Positions 16,829-27,400 of a stretch of 64,000 nucleotides of DNA are shown here, one piece after another. The notes below the pieces were generated by a model, which ran no database searches, was not told the origin of the DNA, and was given only the letters and a program-made list of their open reading frames with translations. The translations under genes and the position numbers were made by a program. Source of the stretch: Lactobacillus sp. (GTDB taxonomy: Bacteria; Bacillota; Bacilli; Lactobacillales; Lactobacillaceae); the NCBI GenBank assembly GCA_022651245.1, contig JALCQM010000006.1:17094-81093 (forward strand), given 5' to 3'. Within the stretch, counting starts at the first letter, position 1; each line of letters begins with the position of its first letter.

Positions 16829-16840
16829 ACCTTACCGACA

Positions 16841-17302
16841 TCACTCGGCGGCCAACCGCACTGTTTCGATCTGATGATTGGCTAAGATCGTCACCGCGTA
16901 CGGATCGTTATGGTAATCGTTGGCGTAATAGATTTTGCTGACGCCAGCTTGAATCAATGCTTTCGTGCAGTTGAGGCACGGGAAGAACGTCACGTACACC
17001 GTTGCGCCACGCGTCGACACGCCGTTCAAGGCACATTGCAAAATCGCGTTCATTTCCGCGTGTAAGGTGCGAATACAGTGCCCATCACGCATTAAATGGC
17101 CGGCTTCGTCGCAATGTGGATCACCAGAGATGCTACCGTTATAGCCCGTCGCAATGATCCGGTGTTCCTTGACCAAAACCGCCCCCACCGTCGCCCTTTC
17201 ACAAGTCGAACGCTCGGCCACGTTGGTTGCCAGCTTCATGAAATAGTGATCCCAGGATTCCCGGTGTGCATGCCGTGTTGACGCCACAATCTGATCAGTC
17301 AT
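16841..17302 (-). CDS. comEB: dCMP deaminase (ComEB family)
   Basis: 153 residues. The zinc site is complete: His81-Ala-Glu83 (HAEMNAIL) and Pro108-Cys109-x-x-Cys112 (FPCLNC). It deaminates dCMP to dUMP, feeding dTMP synthesis. In many Firmicutes it lies in the comE locus; here it is instead the last gene after dnaD-nth. Its ATG at 17302 overlaps the nth stop by eight bases. Confidence 0.93.
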   Translation of the reverse strand: MTDQIVASTRHAHRESWDHYFMKLATNVAERSTCERATVGAVLVKEHRIIATGYNGSISGDPHCDEAGHLMRDGHCIRTLHAEMNAILQCALNGVSTRGATVYVTFFPCLNCTKALIQAGVSKIYYANDYHNDPYAVTILANHQIETVRLAAE

Positions 17303-17948
17303 TAGCGGTACCTGCTTTCTTTAAAGGGTGATAATACGGGGCAAAACGTTGCCACTCCGGCGGCAATTGCGGTTTTTTGGCGGTCAGCCACTCCCGACCG
17401 ACGCGGATCAACGCCCGGTGTAGTGTGATCCAAGTCGCTTGTGGCATTAAGGCCTCCAAGCGGGCCTGGATCTGATCTGGTGTCGCCGCAGCCGGTGCGA
17501 TCCCGAAGCCGCGAATGATGCGGCTGACATGCGTATCTACGGCGATACCAGGAATATTGAACGCATCGGTGCGCACCACGGTCGCCGTTTTGCGGCCCAC
17601 TCCTGGTAAGCTGGTCAACGCCTTATAGGTTTGTGGCACCTGACCGGCAAAATCCGTGACTAACTTAGCACTCAATGCCTGCAGGTACTTAGCCTTGTTG
17701 TGGTATAAACCGAGCCGGTCGATGTAGTGCTCGATTTGCGGCACGGCGGCTTGAGCCATGTGCTGCGGATCCGGGTACGCCGCAAACAACTTAGGCGTAA
17801 CGGCATTCACCGCCACGTCTGTGGTTTGCGCTGACAACATGACCGCGACCAAGATCTCGAACGGATTACGCGCGTTTAGCGTCGGCTGTGCGTCCGGATA
17901 GCGTGCCAGCACGGCATTCAAAAAATCCTTGGCTTGCGCATCATTCAT
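17295..17948 (-). CDS. nth: Endonuclease III lacking the iron-sulphur cluster ligands
   Basis: 217 residues. The helix-hairpin-helix SLPGVGRKTATVV with catalytic Lys120 and the Asp138 in AVDTHVSRI sit at the same numbers as in E. coli Nth, so glycosylase/AP-lyase activity is expected on oxidised pyrimidines. The four C-terminal cysteines (CX6CX2CX5C) that hold the [4Fe-4S] cluster are absent: the region reads LTAKKPQLPPEWQRFAPYYH, and the entire protein has no cysteine. ATG 17948 is preceded by GGAGG. The gene follows dnaD as in B. subtilis. Confidence 0.93.
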   Translation of the reverse strand: MNDAQAKDFLNAVLARYPDAQPTLNARNPFEILVAVMLSAQTTDVAVNAVTPKLFAAYPDPQHMAQAAVPQIEHYIDRLGLYHNKAKYLQALSAKLVTDFAGQVPQTYKALTSLPGVGRKTATVVRTDAFNIPGIAVDTHVSRIIRGFGIAPAAATPDQIQARLEALMPQATWITLHRALIRVGREWLTAKKPQLPPEWQRFAPYYHPLKKAGTAND

Positions 17949-17964
17949 GCCGCCGACCTCCTTT

Positions 17965-18579
17965 TTATAGCTGATTGCGACGCTGGAGATAATCTTGCAC
18001 TTGCTGCGGCGTCGTCAGGTGTAACTTCTCCCAGTTGAGCAAGATGCGATCGATATACCGCAGGGAATACTTCTGGTTCAAGACGGCCTCCCGTAGCGCC
18101 AATTGGATCACCAGCGGATCATAGTGATCGATATTGAGCCAGTCTGCGATCGTTTGCTGCTCGATTGGCGACAACGGGCGGGCAAACTCGATTTCGATCT
18201 GGTTGAAAACGGCACCCGAAGCGGTAGGTGCCGCGTGTGGTGTTGCCGGCGCCGGGGTGTCCAACAAGCGCCGCAATAATGGCGTGACGTCGTATTGATC
18301 GACGGTGTGCCCGTGGCCATCAGGTTGGCTGACCAAGGTCACGGCCTGCTTTTGCAAGAGGCTGTTGATCGTCGCGTACAACGCGCTAGGCGTCATTTTG
18401 ACCATCGTTGCGAAGTGCTCTGGCTCAGGGGCTTCTTGGTGTTGTTGCGCCCACTGAGTCAAGAATAGGTAGACTAAAAATTCGCTATGCGTCAAGTCAC
18501 TTTGCGCATAATGTTGAAATAAGGCAGTGCTGAAGCTGCTTTGACCTGCAGCCAAAAAACTGTTTAGGGCATCGGCCAC
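17965..18579 (-). CDS. dnaD: DNA replication initiation protein DnaD
   Basis: 204 residues from GTG 18579, with AAAGGAGGGG six bases upstream. The N-terminal winged helix (LTHSEFLVYLFLTQWAQ, then ATINSLLQK) and the C-terminal DnaB/DnaD domain (FNQIEIEFARPLSPIEQQ through WLNIDHYDPLVIQLALREAV and SLRYIDRILLNWE) are both visible. DnaD acts with DnaB and DnaI to load the replicative helicase. It lies after asnS across a terminator. Confidence 0.93.
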   Translation of the reverse strand: MADALNSFLAAGQSSFSTALFQHYAQSDLTHSEFLVYLFLTQWAQQHQEAPEPEHFATMVKMTPSALYATINSLLQKQAVTLVSQPDGHGHTVDQYDVTPLLRRLLDTPAPATPHAAPTASGAVFNQIEIEFARPLSPIEQQTIADWLNIDHYDPLVIQLALREAVLNQKYSLRYIDRILLNWEKLHLTTPQQVQDYLQRRNQL

Positions 18580-18605
18580 ATGAATCCCCTCCTTTGGGCA
18601 CGACT

Positions 18606-18640
18606 AAAACAAGGTCGAGACCCAGTCTCGACCTTGTTTT
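18606..18640. terminator. Terminator after asnS
   Basis: Perfect inverted repeat AAAACAAGGTCGAGA / TCTCGACCTTGTTTT with a five-base loop. It serves asnS on the minus strand and could stop transcription in either direction; dnaD must depend on read-through or a local promoter. Confidence 0.85.
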
Positions 18641-18644
18641 GCCA

Positions 18645-19943
18645 TTACGGCTTGATCCGGTTAATCATCCGTGGGAACGGAATGGTTTCGCGCAAGTGAT
18701 CGAGGTGGCAGATCCACGTGATCGCCCGCTCGAGCCCTAAGCCGAAGCCAGAATGCGGCACGGTGCCATACTTACGCAGGTCCAAGTACCAGTCGTATTC
18801 CGACAGGTCCAAGCCTTTCTTTTCGATCGCGGCGCGCAACTTGTCGTAATCGACTTCCCGTTCGCTACCACCGATGATCTCCCCATAACCTTCTGGCGCT
18901 AACAAGTCAGCGCAAACATAGGTATCTTCACGCCCTTCTTCAGGCAACATGTAAAACGGTTTGATGCTCTTCGGATAATTCAAGATGAAAACCGGTTGTT
19001 CAAACTGGTCAGATAAGTACGTTTCTTCCGGAGAGCCGAAGTCATCGCCCCACTTGACATCGAAGTCTGCCTTTTGCAGCATGTCGATGGCTTCATCATA
19101 GCGGATACGCGGGTATGGCAGCTGGGTGTACTTCTTCAGCTGGTCGACGTCGCGGTCGATCAGGTGCAATTCGTATTCGCAGTGATCGATCACATTTTGG
19201 ACCAAATACGCGATGTAGCGTTCTTGGATAGCCAAGCTTTCATCTTGATGCATGAAAGCCATTTCGGGTTCGATCATCCAAAATTCGGTCAAATGCCGCC
19301 GTGTCTTGCTCTTTTCAGCCCGGAAAACCGGCCCGAACGTGAACACCTTCCCATAAGCCATGGCGCCGGCTTCTGCGTACAGCTGCCCCGACTGGCTCAA
19401 GTATGCCGGCTTGTCGAAGTACTCGGTTTCAAATAGTTCCGTGGTGCCTTCTGGGGCGCTACCGGTCAAAATGGGTGAATCCATCTTGATGAAACCTTCT
19501 TGGTTGAAGAATTCATACGTTGCGCGAATGATCTCGTTGCGGATCTTTTGGATCGCAAATTGCCGCTTGGACCGCAACCAGAGATGGCGGTGGTCCAGTA
19601 AGAATTCGATCCCGTGTTCTTTAGGCGTGATCGGATAATCTTCCGAGTCGCCCACGACTTGGATGTCATGGACTTCAATTTCGTAACCAAAGTGGCTACG
19701 ACTATCTTCGTGGATCACCCCGGTAATGGTCATGCTGGTTTCTTGGCGCATTTCCTTGGCCGTGGCGAATACCACTTCATCAACGGCATTTTTCAACACG
19801 ACCCCTTGGAAAAAGGCCGAGCCGTCGCGCAATTGTAAGAAGGCGATCTTACCGCTTGAGCGCTTGTCGGTTAACCAAGCATTGATCGTCACCTCTTGGT
19901 CGACGTATTGTGAGGCATCCTTGATGCGAATCTGTTCAGTCAT
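18645..19943 (-). CDS. asnS: Asparaginyl-tRNA synthetase
   Basis: 432 residues, class IIb synthetase. The N-terminal OB-fold anticodon domain ([24 protein letters not shown]), motif 2 ([21 protein letters not shown] is longer than quoted here; key part [14 protein letters not shown]) and motif 3 ([13 protein letters not shown]) are visible. It charges tRNA-Asn. ATG 19943 follows AAGGAG. It is 29 bases downstream of aspB, as in B. subtilis, and probably co-transcribed with it. Confidence 0.97.
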   Translation of the reverse strand: MTEQIRIKDASQYVDQEVTINAWLTDKRSSGKIAFLQLRDGSAFFQGVVLKNAVDEVVFATAKEMRQETSMTITGVIHEDSRSHFGYEIEVHDIQVVGDSEDYPITPKEHGIEFLLDHRHLWLRSKRQFAIQKIRNEIIRATYEFFNQEGFIKMDSPILTGSAPEGTTELFETEYFDKPAYLSQSGQLYAEAGAMAYGKVFTFGPVFRAEKSKTRRHLTEFWMIEPEMAFMHQDESLAIQERYIAYLVQNVIDHCEYELHLIDRDVDQLKKYTQLPYPRIRYDEAIDMLQKADFDVKWGDDFGSPEETYLSDQFEQPVFILNYPKSIKPFYMLPEEGREDTYVCADLLAPEGYGEIIGGSEREVDYDKLRAAIEKKGLDLSEYDWYLDLRKYGTVPHSGFGLGLERAITWICHLDHLRETIPFPRMINRIKP

Positions 19944-19972
19944 GTGTCAGTACTTCTCCTTACCCAAAATAA

Positions 19973-21151
19973 TCAGTTATTACCGACGAACGCGGCGATG
20001 CGATCGAGGGCGGTCATCAAGCTATCCATATCTTTGGCATAGCTCAAGCGGGCATGCTCTGGCATGCCGAAGGCGCGTCCAGGAACTAATGCGACTCCGG
20101 TTTCTGCCAACAAAGCAGAAATGAAGTCGTCTACCGAGCCGTAATTGGTCAACTGCGCCGCCCGCCGGACGTTCGGGAAGAGATAAAACGCCCCTTGCGG
20201 CTTTTCCGCCAATTCAAACCCCGGAATCTGCGTCAGCCGGGCATACACGACGTTGAGCCGCTTCTCGAACGCTTGGCGCATCGTTTCGACCGGTTCTTGA
20301 TCAGCCCCAAACGCGGCCAAGGCAGCATACTGCGCGACGGCGGTCACGTTACCAGTCGCGTGCCCCAACAGCGTGGCGACGGCATTGAGAATTTTTTCCG
20401 GTCCGGCCATGAAGCCGACCCGCCAGCCGGTCATCGCGTATGATTTCGACACGCCGGAGATCAACACAGTATTGGCGGTGATCTGCGGGTCGATTTCGAT
20501 CATCGAGGTATAGCTGGCGCCGTTATAGATCAAATCGCGGTAGATATCATCTGCGACCACCAAAATATCATGCTTCAACGCCCAATTACCGATCAACGTC
20601 AATTCTTGGCGATCGTACACGGCGCCGGTCGGATTTTGCGGTGAATTAATGATGATAGCACGCGTCTTGGCTGTCCGTTGGGCTTCAAGCTCATCGACGG
20701 TGACTTTGAAGTGGTTCTTCGCCAAAACTGGCCGCGGGGTCCCACCGGCCAAACGCACCTGTTCAACATAAGAAACCCACCCTGGAATCGGGATCATGAC
20801 TTCTTCGCCAGGATCCAGCAGCACTTGGAACAAGGCGTATAAGGCGAACTTGGCCCCGGTCGTGACCACGATCTGCTTGGGATCATAACGCACGTGCGTC
20901 TGGGCTTCAACATGGGCCGCGATCGCTTCACGCAACGGTAAGATCCCGACTGCCGGCGTATAGAAGCTGGTCAGATTGTCATGGATCGCTTGGATCGCCG
21001 CTTGTTCGATATGTTCAGGCGTCTTAAAATCCGGCTGGCCGATTGATAAGTCGATCACGTCTTCGCCACGGGCCTTCATTTGTTTCGTAAAACTGCTGAC
21101 CGCCAAGGTGGCCGATGGCGCCACATTGATGATGCGCTTTGCTAAATGCAT
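19973..21151 (-). CDS. aspB: Aspartate aminotransferase, class I
   Basis: 392 residues. Signatures include LSIGQPDFKTPEHI, INSPQNPTGAVY and PLP-binding Lys236 in SGVSKSYAMTGWRVGF. It exchanges amino groups between aspartate and 2-oxoglutarate. The position between tseB/ypmB and asnS is the same as in B. subtilis, where it is named aspB. ATG 21151 follows GGGGAGAG. Confidence 0.94.
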   Translation of the reverse strand: MHLAKRIINVAPSATLAVSSFTKQMKARGEDVIDLSIGQPDFKTPEHIEQAAIQAIHDNLTSFYTPAVGILPLREAIAAHVEAQTHVRYDPKQIVVTTGAKFALYALFQVLLDPGEEVMIPIPGWVSYVEQVRLAGGTPRPVLAKNHFKVTVDELEAQRTAKTRAIIINSPQNPTGAVYDRQELTLIGNWALKHDILVVADDIYRDLIYNGASYTSMIEIDPQITANTVLISGVSKSYAMTGWRVGFMAGPEKILNAVATLLGHATGNVTAVAQYAALAAFGADQEPVETMRQAFEKRLNVVYARLTQIPGFELAEKPQGAFYLFPNVRRAAQLTNYGSVDDFISALLAETGVALVPGRAFGMPEHARLSYAKDMDSLMTALDRIAAFVGNN

Positions 21152-21180
21152 ATTCTTCTCTCCCCTTTGATGCTGACTGG

Positions 21181-21672
21181 CTACAAATTAGCGACGGCAA
21201 ACAATTCGTCACCAGACTTGAAGTCATACGTCACATAGCCTAGTTTACCAGACTTTGTGCGGTAGCCAACATCCCAAACAAATTTCTTTCCACGTTTACT
21301 TAACCCAACGGTCAAGATCTTCTTGGGGGAATAGCTCGCTGTTGCCTGTGAAATCGCGGTTTGGCGGGTGATTCCTGCCCGTTGCGACAGCACCGTGACC
21401 CGGCCATTTTTTTGGCGGATCAAGACGTAGACTTTCTGTTTTTTGGTGGTGGTCCCGGCAACGGTGAGGTAAGACTCACGCTGGCGGTCCCAGTAAAAGG
21501 CGCTGACGGACTGCACCTTGGCCTTTTTTTCGGCGATCGAAATCGCTTGGTCGCGGACTTGGTGCAGCGGGCTCAAGCCTTGGTGATAAATCCCCAAAAC
21601 GATGGCGATCAGCACGAGGCCGGCGACGAGCCAGGCGGTGCGGTGCCATGTTGGGCGGTGTGCTCTACGCAT
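21181..21672 (-). CDS. tseB: TseB/YpmB-like membrane-anchored protein (DUF5590)
   Basis: 163 residues from ATG 21672, which overlaps the dinG stop; GGAGG precedes it. A basic N-terminus and one membrane helix (residues 13-30, AWLVAGLVLIAIVLGIY) are followed by an extracellular part with two PepSY-like repeats (QVRDQAISIAEKKAKVQ; RQTAISQATASYSPK). The family in B. subtilis (YpmB, TseB) binds penicillin-binding protein PBP2A and affects elongation of the cell wall. Placement between dinG and aspB supports the assignment. The frame continues upstream inside dinG and that extension is rejected. Confidence 0.85.
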   Translation of the reverse strand: MRRAHRPTWHRTAWLVAGLVLIAIVLGIYHQGLSPLHQVRDQAISIAEKKAKVQSVSAFYWDRQRESYLTVAGTTTKKQKVYVLIRQKNGRVTVLSQRAGITRQTAISQATASYSPKKILTVGLSKRGKKFVWDVGYRTKSGKLGYVTYDFKSGDELFAVANL

Positions 21673-24451
21673 GTTCTTCCTCCTTAGACAATATTGGGCG
21701 ATGGCGCAACCAAGCATGGACGTATTGCGCGATGGTCTGGACCGGTAGCGCCATTGGCTTGAGATTCGGCAAGGCGTGCTGTAGCTGACGGCCATAGCGG
21801 GTCGTGGCGAAGCGCGGGTCCAGAACCACAAACGCCCCACGGTCGTGTTCGGTCCGGATCAGCCGCCCGAAACTTTGCCGTAGGCGGATCGTCGCTTTCG
21901 GCAGCGCATCAGCGGTGAAGGGGTCTTGGCCGGCTTGCTTCAAAGCCGCCGCCCGCGCCTTCACGACAGGATCGCTAGGCGAGTCAAACGGCAACCGGGT
22001 CAAGATCACGAGTTCTAGGAGCTTATCAGGGTAGTCGATCCCCTCAAAAAAACTCGCAGCCCCTAACAAAACGCTGTTATCGCCTAAAACAAACCGCTTG
22101 GCGATTTTTTCCGCCGAGCCCGTCACCCCTTGGGCTAGCAGTTCTTTTTGCGCTGCCAAGGGGGTCTGGGCTAAGCGCTGATGCACCGCCGCGATGGCTT
22201 TCAAAGACGTAAACAACACCAAGGTCTGCTGCGGCCCTTGCGCTAAGGTCGCGATCGCCTGCGCGAGGTAATCATAATATGCGGCTTCGTCTGCCGCAGG
22301 GTCCGGCGCATCGGGGTCAACAAAGACTTGCGCTTGTTGGCGGTAGTGAAACGGGCTGCGCAAGCGCAACGTCGCCGTGTCCGCCGGCAAGCCCAGCTGC
22401 TGGCGTAAATAATCGAAGCGGCGCGCCACCACCAAGGTCGCCCCGACAAACACCGGCGCCGTAAAATGCGTTAACAAATCTTGAATCTGGGGCGTCGCCG
22501 AAAGCAATTCCCAAGCGAGTTGCAAACTATACACATCATGTCCGTTGGCCAGCTGGAGCCGACACAAGCCGGCTTTTCCAGAGGCGATCGTGGCAGGCGT
22601 TAAGTCGGCTAAGGTCGCGGCTTGCCCGCTGATGGCCGCGCTTAACGCAGCAACCGCCTGAAAAAGCGCGGCATCCCCTGGCATAAAGTGCGCCGCATGC
22701 CCCGCGTGGTCGGCCACCAGCTGGTCACACACCGCGACCACCGCCGTTAATTGTTGGGTCAACTGCCGCCAAGGTACCGCCAACGTCTCTGCGACCCATT
22801 GTTGTTGCGCCGAGGTTAACGTCATTTCCACAAAGCCACTCGGCCACTCTTGCGCCTGGCTAAAATGCCGGAACAATTGCTGTTGTAACCCTTCGATCGC
22901 CCCGATTGCCGCGGTGATCGTCGCAGCCAGGCTTTGCAGCTGATAGCGCATCACCTGCGAATCGTCATACGCATCTTGCAAACTATGTTTATCCGGATGG
23001 CTCACCAGCCGCAGCAAGTGTTGCAGCCGGTTGCGCAACTTGGCAAAATCCAAGCTGCGGGCATGGGCCGCCGCGACGTGTTCAGCAAAATGATGCGCCT
23101 CATCGACCACTAAAAATGGCCTCTCAGTCCACGCCGCGCCGTGCCGCGCCAAGTAGGCGTGATTGGTGATCACCACTGTCGCCGCTTTTTGGCGTGCCTG
23201 CATGCGGCCATAAAAATCATACTCGGCGTAGACGCTGTCCGCCCGTGCAGGTTGGCCATGGTGGCGGACCCGCGCAAACAGTGGCGCACGGTAGCTGGTC
23301 AAGTGGAGCTCGCCTAAGTCCCCAGTTTGCGTCTGGGTCAGCCACACCACGAGCTTCATTTGCAATAAGCGGGTCAGGCGGTCCGCATCCGGCGTCGCCA
23401 GGGAATCCGCGAATTGCTGAAGATCCAGAAAATGGCGCGCACTTTTCACGATCGCCGTAGGTAATGGCGCCTGCAACAACGCCGCCGCCTGTTCGGCCTG
23501 CGCAGCGATCTGGTTTTGCAACACGGTGGTGCTAGTCGCCACCACCAGCTGGTGGTCGGCATCACTGCAATACGCATACGCCAATAAGTAGCCCAACGTC
23601 TTGCCGGCTCCAGTGCCAACTTCGATCATCATCGGCGCCTTAGCCGTCGTCGCGTTAGTGTACAAGGCATCCATCATCTGCGCCTGTGCCTTGCGCAAAC
23701 GTAGATCTGGGGCCAACAACGCGCGCTTCGCCTTATCCGTTAAGGGGTAATAGCGGGTCGCAGGTGCCCCTACCGTCCCCTGCTGGGGGCGTTGAAGGAT
23801 GAGGTCCCCCACCTGCACCAGGTTCTCGGCTAATGGCTGCGCCGGCGTCACCTGCGCCGCCAAATACGCGCCGGTTTGCCGCGCTAACGGCACACTCAAG
23901 CGCACCAGCAAATTTTGCGTGGCATGCGGCAGCGCTTGAAACTGCCCCGTCAACGTGCGCAACAACAAGGCGGTACTGATCGCATCACTATCAGCACGGT
24001 GTGGGTGCTCATGGTGAATCTGCAAATGGTGCGTCAAGTCGCTCAAACGATAGCTACTGAGCTGGGGCAATAAGATCTGCGCCAGCTCGACCGTATCCAC
24101 CGCCGGATTCGTCAACGCCGGCAACCCGACGCGCTCAAATTCCGCACTTAAAAACGGATAGTCGAAGTTCACATTGTGCGCGACGATCACCGTATTCGCC
24201 AAGCGCTGAGATAATTGCGGCGCCAATTCGGCAAAATAAGGCGCACTGATCAAGTCGTCTGGGCGAATATGTGTCAATTGCTGGATCGCTGCTGGCACCC
24301 CGCGGTCTGGATTGACCAGTTGCGAAATTGTGTCGACAATTTGACCGTGCTGCAAAAAAGCACACCCAAATTGGATGATCCGGTCCCCATTTTTAACGGT
24401 GGTACCGGTAGTTTCAAGATCGAGCACCGCGTAGATGGTGTCGGGAGTCAT
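21665..24451 (-). CDS. dinG: DinG-type helicase with N-terminal 3'-5' exonuclease domain
   Basis: 928 residues. The N-terminal DnaQ-like exonuclease domain begins YAVLDLETTGT with metal ligands Asp11 and Glu13, and has HNVNFDYPFL and HRADSDAIST. A superfamily 2 helicase follows, with Walker A at about residue 280 (EVGTGAGKTLGYLL) and the DEAH box at about 447 (LVVDEAHHFAEH); the C-terminal motif GASFFEGIDYPDKLLELVI is also clear. No four-cysteine iron-sulphur domain is seen between them. Gram-positive DinG proteins of this build act as nucleases; the role in repair is inferred. Confidence 0.94.
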   Translation of the reverse strand: MTPDTIYAVLDLETTGTTVKNGDRIIQFGCAFLQHGQIVDTISQLVNPDRGVPAAIQQLTHIRPDDLISAPYFAELAPQLSQRLANTVIVAHNVNFDYPFLSAEFERVGLPALTNPAVDTVELAQILLPQLSSYRLSDLTHHLQIHHEHPHRADSDAISTALLLRTLTGQFQALPHATQNLLVRLSVPLARQTGAYLAAQVTPAQPLAENLVQVGDLILQRPQQGTVGAPATRYYPLTDKAKRALLAPDLRLRKAQAQMMDALYTNATTAKAPMMIEVGTGAGKTLGYLLAYAYCSDADHQLVVATSTTVLQNQIAAQAEQAAALLQAPLPTAIVKSARHFLDLQQFADSLATPDADRLTRLLQMKLVVWLTQTQTGDLGELHLTSYRAPLFARVRHHGQPARADSVYAEYDFYGRMQARQKAATVVITNHAYLARHGAAWTERPFLVVDEAHHFAEHVAAAHARSLDFAKLRNRLQHLLRLVSHPDKHSLQDAYDDSQVMRYQLQSLAATITAAIGAIEGLQQQLFRHFSQAQEWPSGFVEMTLTSAQQQWVAETLAVPWRQLTQQLTAVVAVCDQLVADHAGHAAHFMPGDAALFQAVAALSAAISGQAATLADLTPATIASGKAGLCRLQLANGHDVYSLQLAWELLSATPQIQDLLTHFTAPVFVGATLVVARRFDYLRQQLGLPADTATLRLRSPFHYRQQAQVFVDPDAPDPAADEAAYYDYLAQAIATLAQGPQQTLVLFTSLKAIAAVHQRLAQTPLAAQKELLAQGVTGSAEKIAKRFVLGDNSVLLGAASFFEGIDYPDKLLELVILTRLPFDSPSDPVVKARAAALKQAGQDPFTADALPKATIRLRQSFGRLIRTEHDRGAFVVLDPRFATTRYGRQLQHALPNLKPMALPVQTIAQYVHAWLRHRPILSKEEEHA

Positions 24452-24488
24452 GTCGTCACTCGTTTCTGTACAGATTGCCTCTATTTTA

Positions 24489-27400
24489 CTATTCTTGTGG
24501 CCCCTTGGCTATCGTTACCACGCGTCCCGTTTCGAGAAGCACCAACTGGCGGCTGATCACCGGCTGCGGCTGTAACTGGCCCAACGCCTGGGCGTACAGC
24601 TGCAGCTGGGTTTGATAGCGCGCCACTAGCGCGGATTCGCTGGTCACATGATCGGTTTTGTAATCAAACAGCGTCACCCCTGCTTCAGTGGTCACGAAGC
24701 CATCGATGATCCCGTGGACTAAGACGTCATCTGTATGGGCCACGCGCTGGTCTTTGCCTAACGACGCGAACACTTGCGTCGCCGGCAGCAACAGTGAAAA
24801 GGCCACCTCCCGCTGCACCTGGTCGGGGTGCGCCCGTAGCAAGCGGCCTAGCGGTAACGAAAAGAAGCGCAACAAGGCGTCTTGGTCGATGCGCTTGGCC
24901 ACCGCAGCGTCAATTTGCCCCGCTGCCACCAATGCAGCCAGCGTGGACGCAATGGTCGCGCTAGGATCTTGATGCAAGTCCAGGCGCTGCAACAACAAGT
25001 GCGTAGCGGTTCCAACGGCGGTGGCAGGAATGGTCTTAGCCGTCGTCAAAAACTGGGGCTTGGCAAAATCGCTCACGTAGCGGTTCCCTAACAATTGCCG
25101 CCGGGACTTGACCAGTTCCGTATTGTCCGGGTCTTCGCTTTGGGCGCGTTTGATCTCCGTCACGCTTTGAAAGCCGGTGGTTTGCGTCTCTGCAGCATAA
25201 GGATACGTCCAGTCTAACCACGCGTCTAAATCGACATCTAACGGGGGCTGGACGGCTTTTTCTGGGGCAGACGGGGCCACTTGGGGTTGCGGGTCAACCG
25301 TTGCGGTCCACGCGACCGTTGCGCCATAAGTGGCCACAGTCGCCGCCTGGGGATTGACTTGCGGGTGGCGGGCCAGTGCCAGCTTGAACCAATCCAAATA
25401 GCTGCGCGCAGACTCGCGCAAGTGTGCCGGCAAGACCTGATGGGTGGCCTCAGCCGCTGGCGACTCCGCCGTCAACACCGCCTCATCTTTGGCACTGGCG
25501 ACGATGAACAAGCGCTGCTGCGCGCGGGTCAACGCGACGTACAATAAGCGCATCTCTTCGGCCAGCAGTTGCTTTTTTTTCGCTTGCTTGGCCAGTTGGT
25601 ATTGGGGCAAAGCGTAGCGTTCTTGGGTCTGTGGGTCGACCCATTGGATCCCTGCTAGCGTTGGCGTCAAGATCTGCCGGACCTTTAAGTCTTGCAGGTT
25701 AAATTGCTTGTCTGCGGCCATCAAGAACACGACCGGAAACTCCAAGCCTTTACTCCCATGGATCGTGCGCAAAGACACCGCATCGGCGTCTGGTTGCAAG
25801 GTCACAGGCATCGCGAGGTCTTTGTCTTGTTTTTGCATCAATTCAATGAAATGGATGAAAGCGAACAAGCCTTTGAAGCCGCCATTTTCATACGCTGCCG
25901 CGCGCGCGGCCAGCGCCCGCAAGTTGGCTTGCCGCTGGGCGCCACCAGGTAAGCCGCCAACGAAGTCTAAGTAACCGAACACGTCGTAGATTCGCCAGAT
26001 CAACGCGACTAACTCGTGTTCCCGGGCAAAGGCGCGTAATTCGGTTAATTGGTCCGCAAATAACCGGGCCTTGGCGTAAGTCTGTTGGCCTAGTGGCGTC
26101 GCACTGGGTTGGGCCAAAAAAGCGAACCAGGCGTCATCGAAGCTCGCCTGTGGCGCCGCTAAGCGGATCAAAGCTAAGGCGTCTGCACTCATCCCCACTA
26201 ACGGCGAGCGGAGCACCGCGGCCAACGCGATTTCTTGCCGCGGGTTATCGATCAGCCGCAACAGGCTCATCATCGTCATCAGCTCAGTGGTTTTGAAATA
26301 GTTCTGCGCGTCTGCGACCACGATCGGCACGTTGGCCTTGGCAAAAGCGCTTTGTAAGGTGATGTTTTGACTCCGCGAGCGCACCAACAAGGTGATGTCG
26401 CGGTAGCTAATGCGATGGCTGCGCCACTGACCGTCAGCGTCTTGGCCATCATAGATCACCGCCTCTGGATCATTCACCAACGCTTTGATTTTAGCGATCA
26501 CCAGCTCTGCTTGCGCCGTCGCCTTATCCATCGCCGCTTGGCTGAGATCGTCCGCGTCGGGATCGACTTCTGGTTGTACGGCCAACAAGAATTCGGTGGT
26601 CGGTGCCCAGTCTGCAGGGGCCTGGAAGGTGGCGCGCTTGAGCTCAGCATTTTGGTCATAGGCCATGTCGCCGACTGCTGGGTCCATGATCTGGCTAAAG
26701 ACGAAGTTCGTGAAGTCTAAGACGTTACGGCTGGAGCGGAAGTTTTCGGCCAAAACAATGCGCTCCCCTTGGCTAGCCGCCTGCCCGAAGCGGCGGTACT
26801 TCGCCAAGAACAACTGCGGATCGGCCAAGCGGAAGCCATAGATGCTTTGTTTGACATCCCCGACCATGAACCGATTCCCCGGCGCTGCTTGGCTGATCAC
26901 ATCTAACAAGGCCTCTTGCAGGGGGTTGATGTCTTGGTATTCATCGATCATGATCTCATCGAAGCTGGCCTGAAAATTCACCGCGATCGGTTGCCCGGTT
27001 TGCGGGTCCAAGGTGTGCAAGATCTGCAACGCATGGTGCGCAATATCCCCGAAATCTTGCAGGTGCCGCTGATTTTTCTCGGCGGCAAACGCCAACAAGA
27101 ATTCTTGGCACACCGTCCCTAAGGTCTGCATCAGCGGATAGGCATGTTGCAAGGCGCGGTCTAGATCCGTCGGTAAGATCTGTAATAACGCCCCAATCGC
27201 GGTGTTGAAGCGGTCTTTTAAGGCATCGCGTTGCGCCTTGGCCGCCGCCTTAACTTCCTTGGCCTCATCTGCGACCTTGGTCCGCGGCCACGTTGGCCAC
27301 GTCACCGCCGTTGCTGCCGTGTAAGCCGCGGCATAGTCAGGCGCCGCCAACTGGGCCGCCTGCAAAACGGCTTGCTGCGTGGTGGTTAACGCCGTTTGCA

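Larger units (their letters stand above)
16518..16840. other. Gene-free gap holding the dif-like site
   Basis: No gene is seen in these 320 bases. From 16518 to 16709 nothing is recognisable apart from short GC-rich repeats near 16650-16690. A 28-bp dif-like site occupies 16710-16737, a perfect palindrome 16753-16775 (ATCCCAAGGC arms), and a terminator for comEB 16791-16828. Confidence 0.7.
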
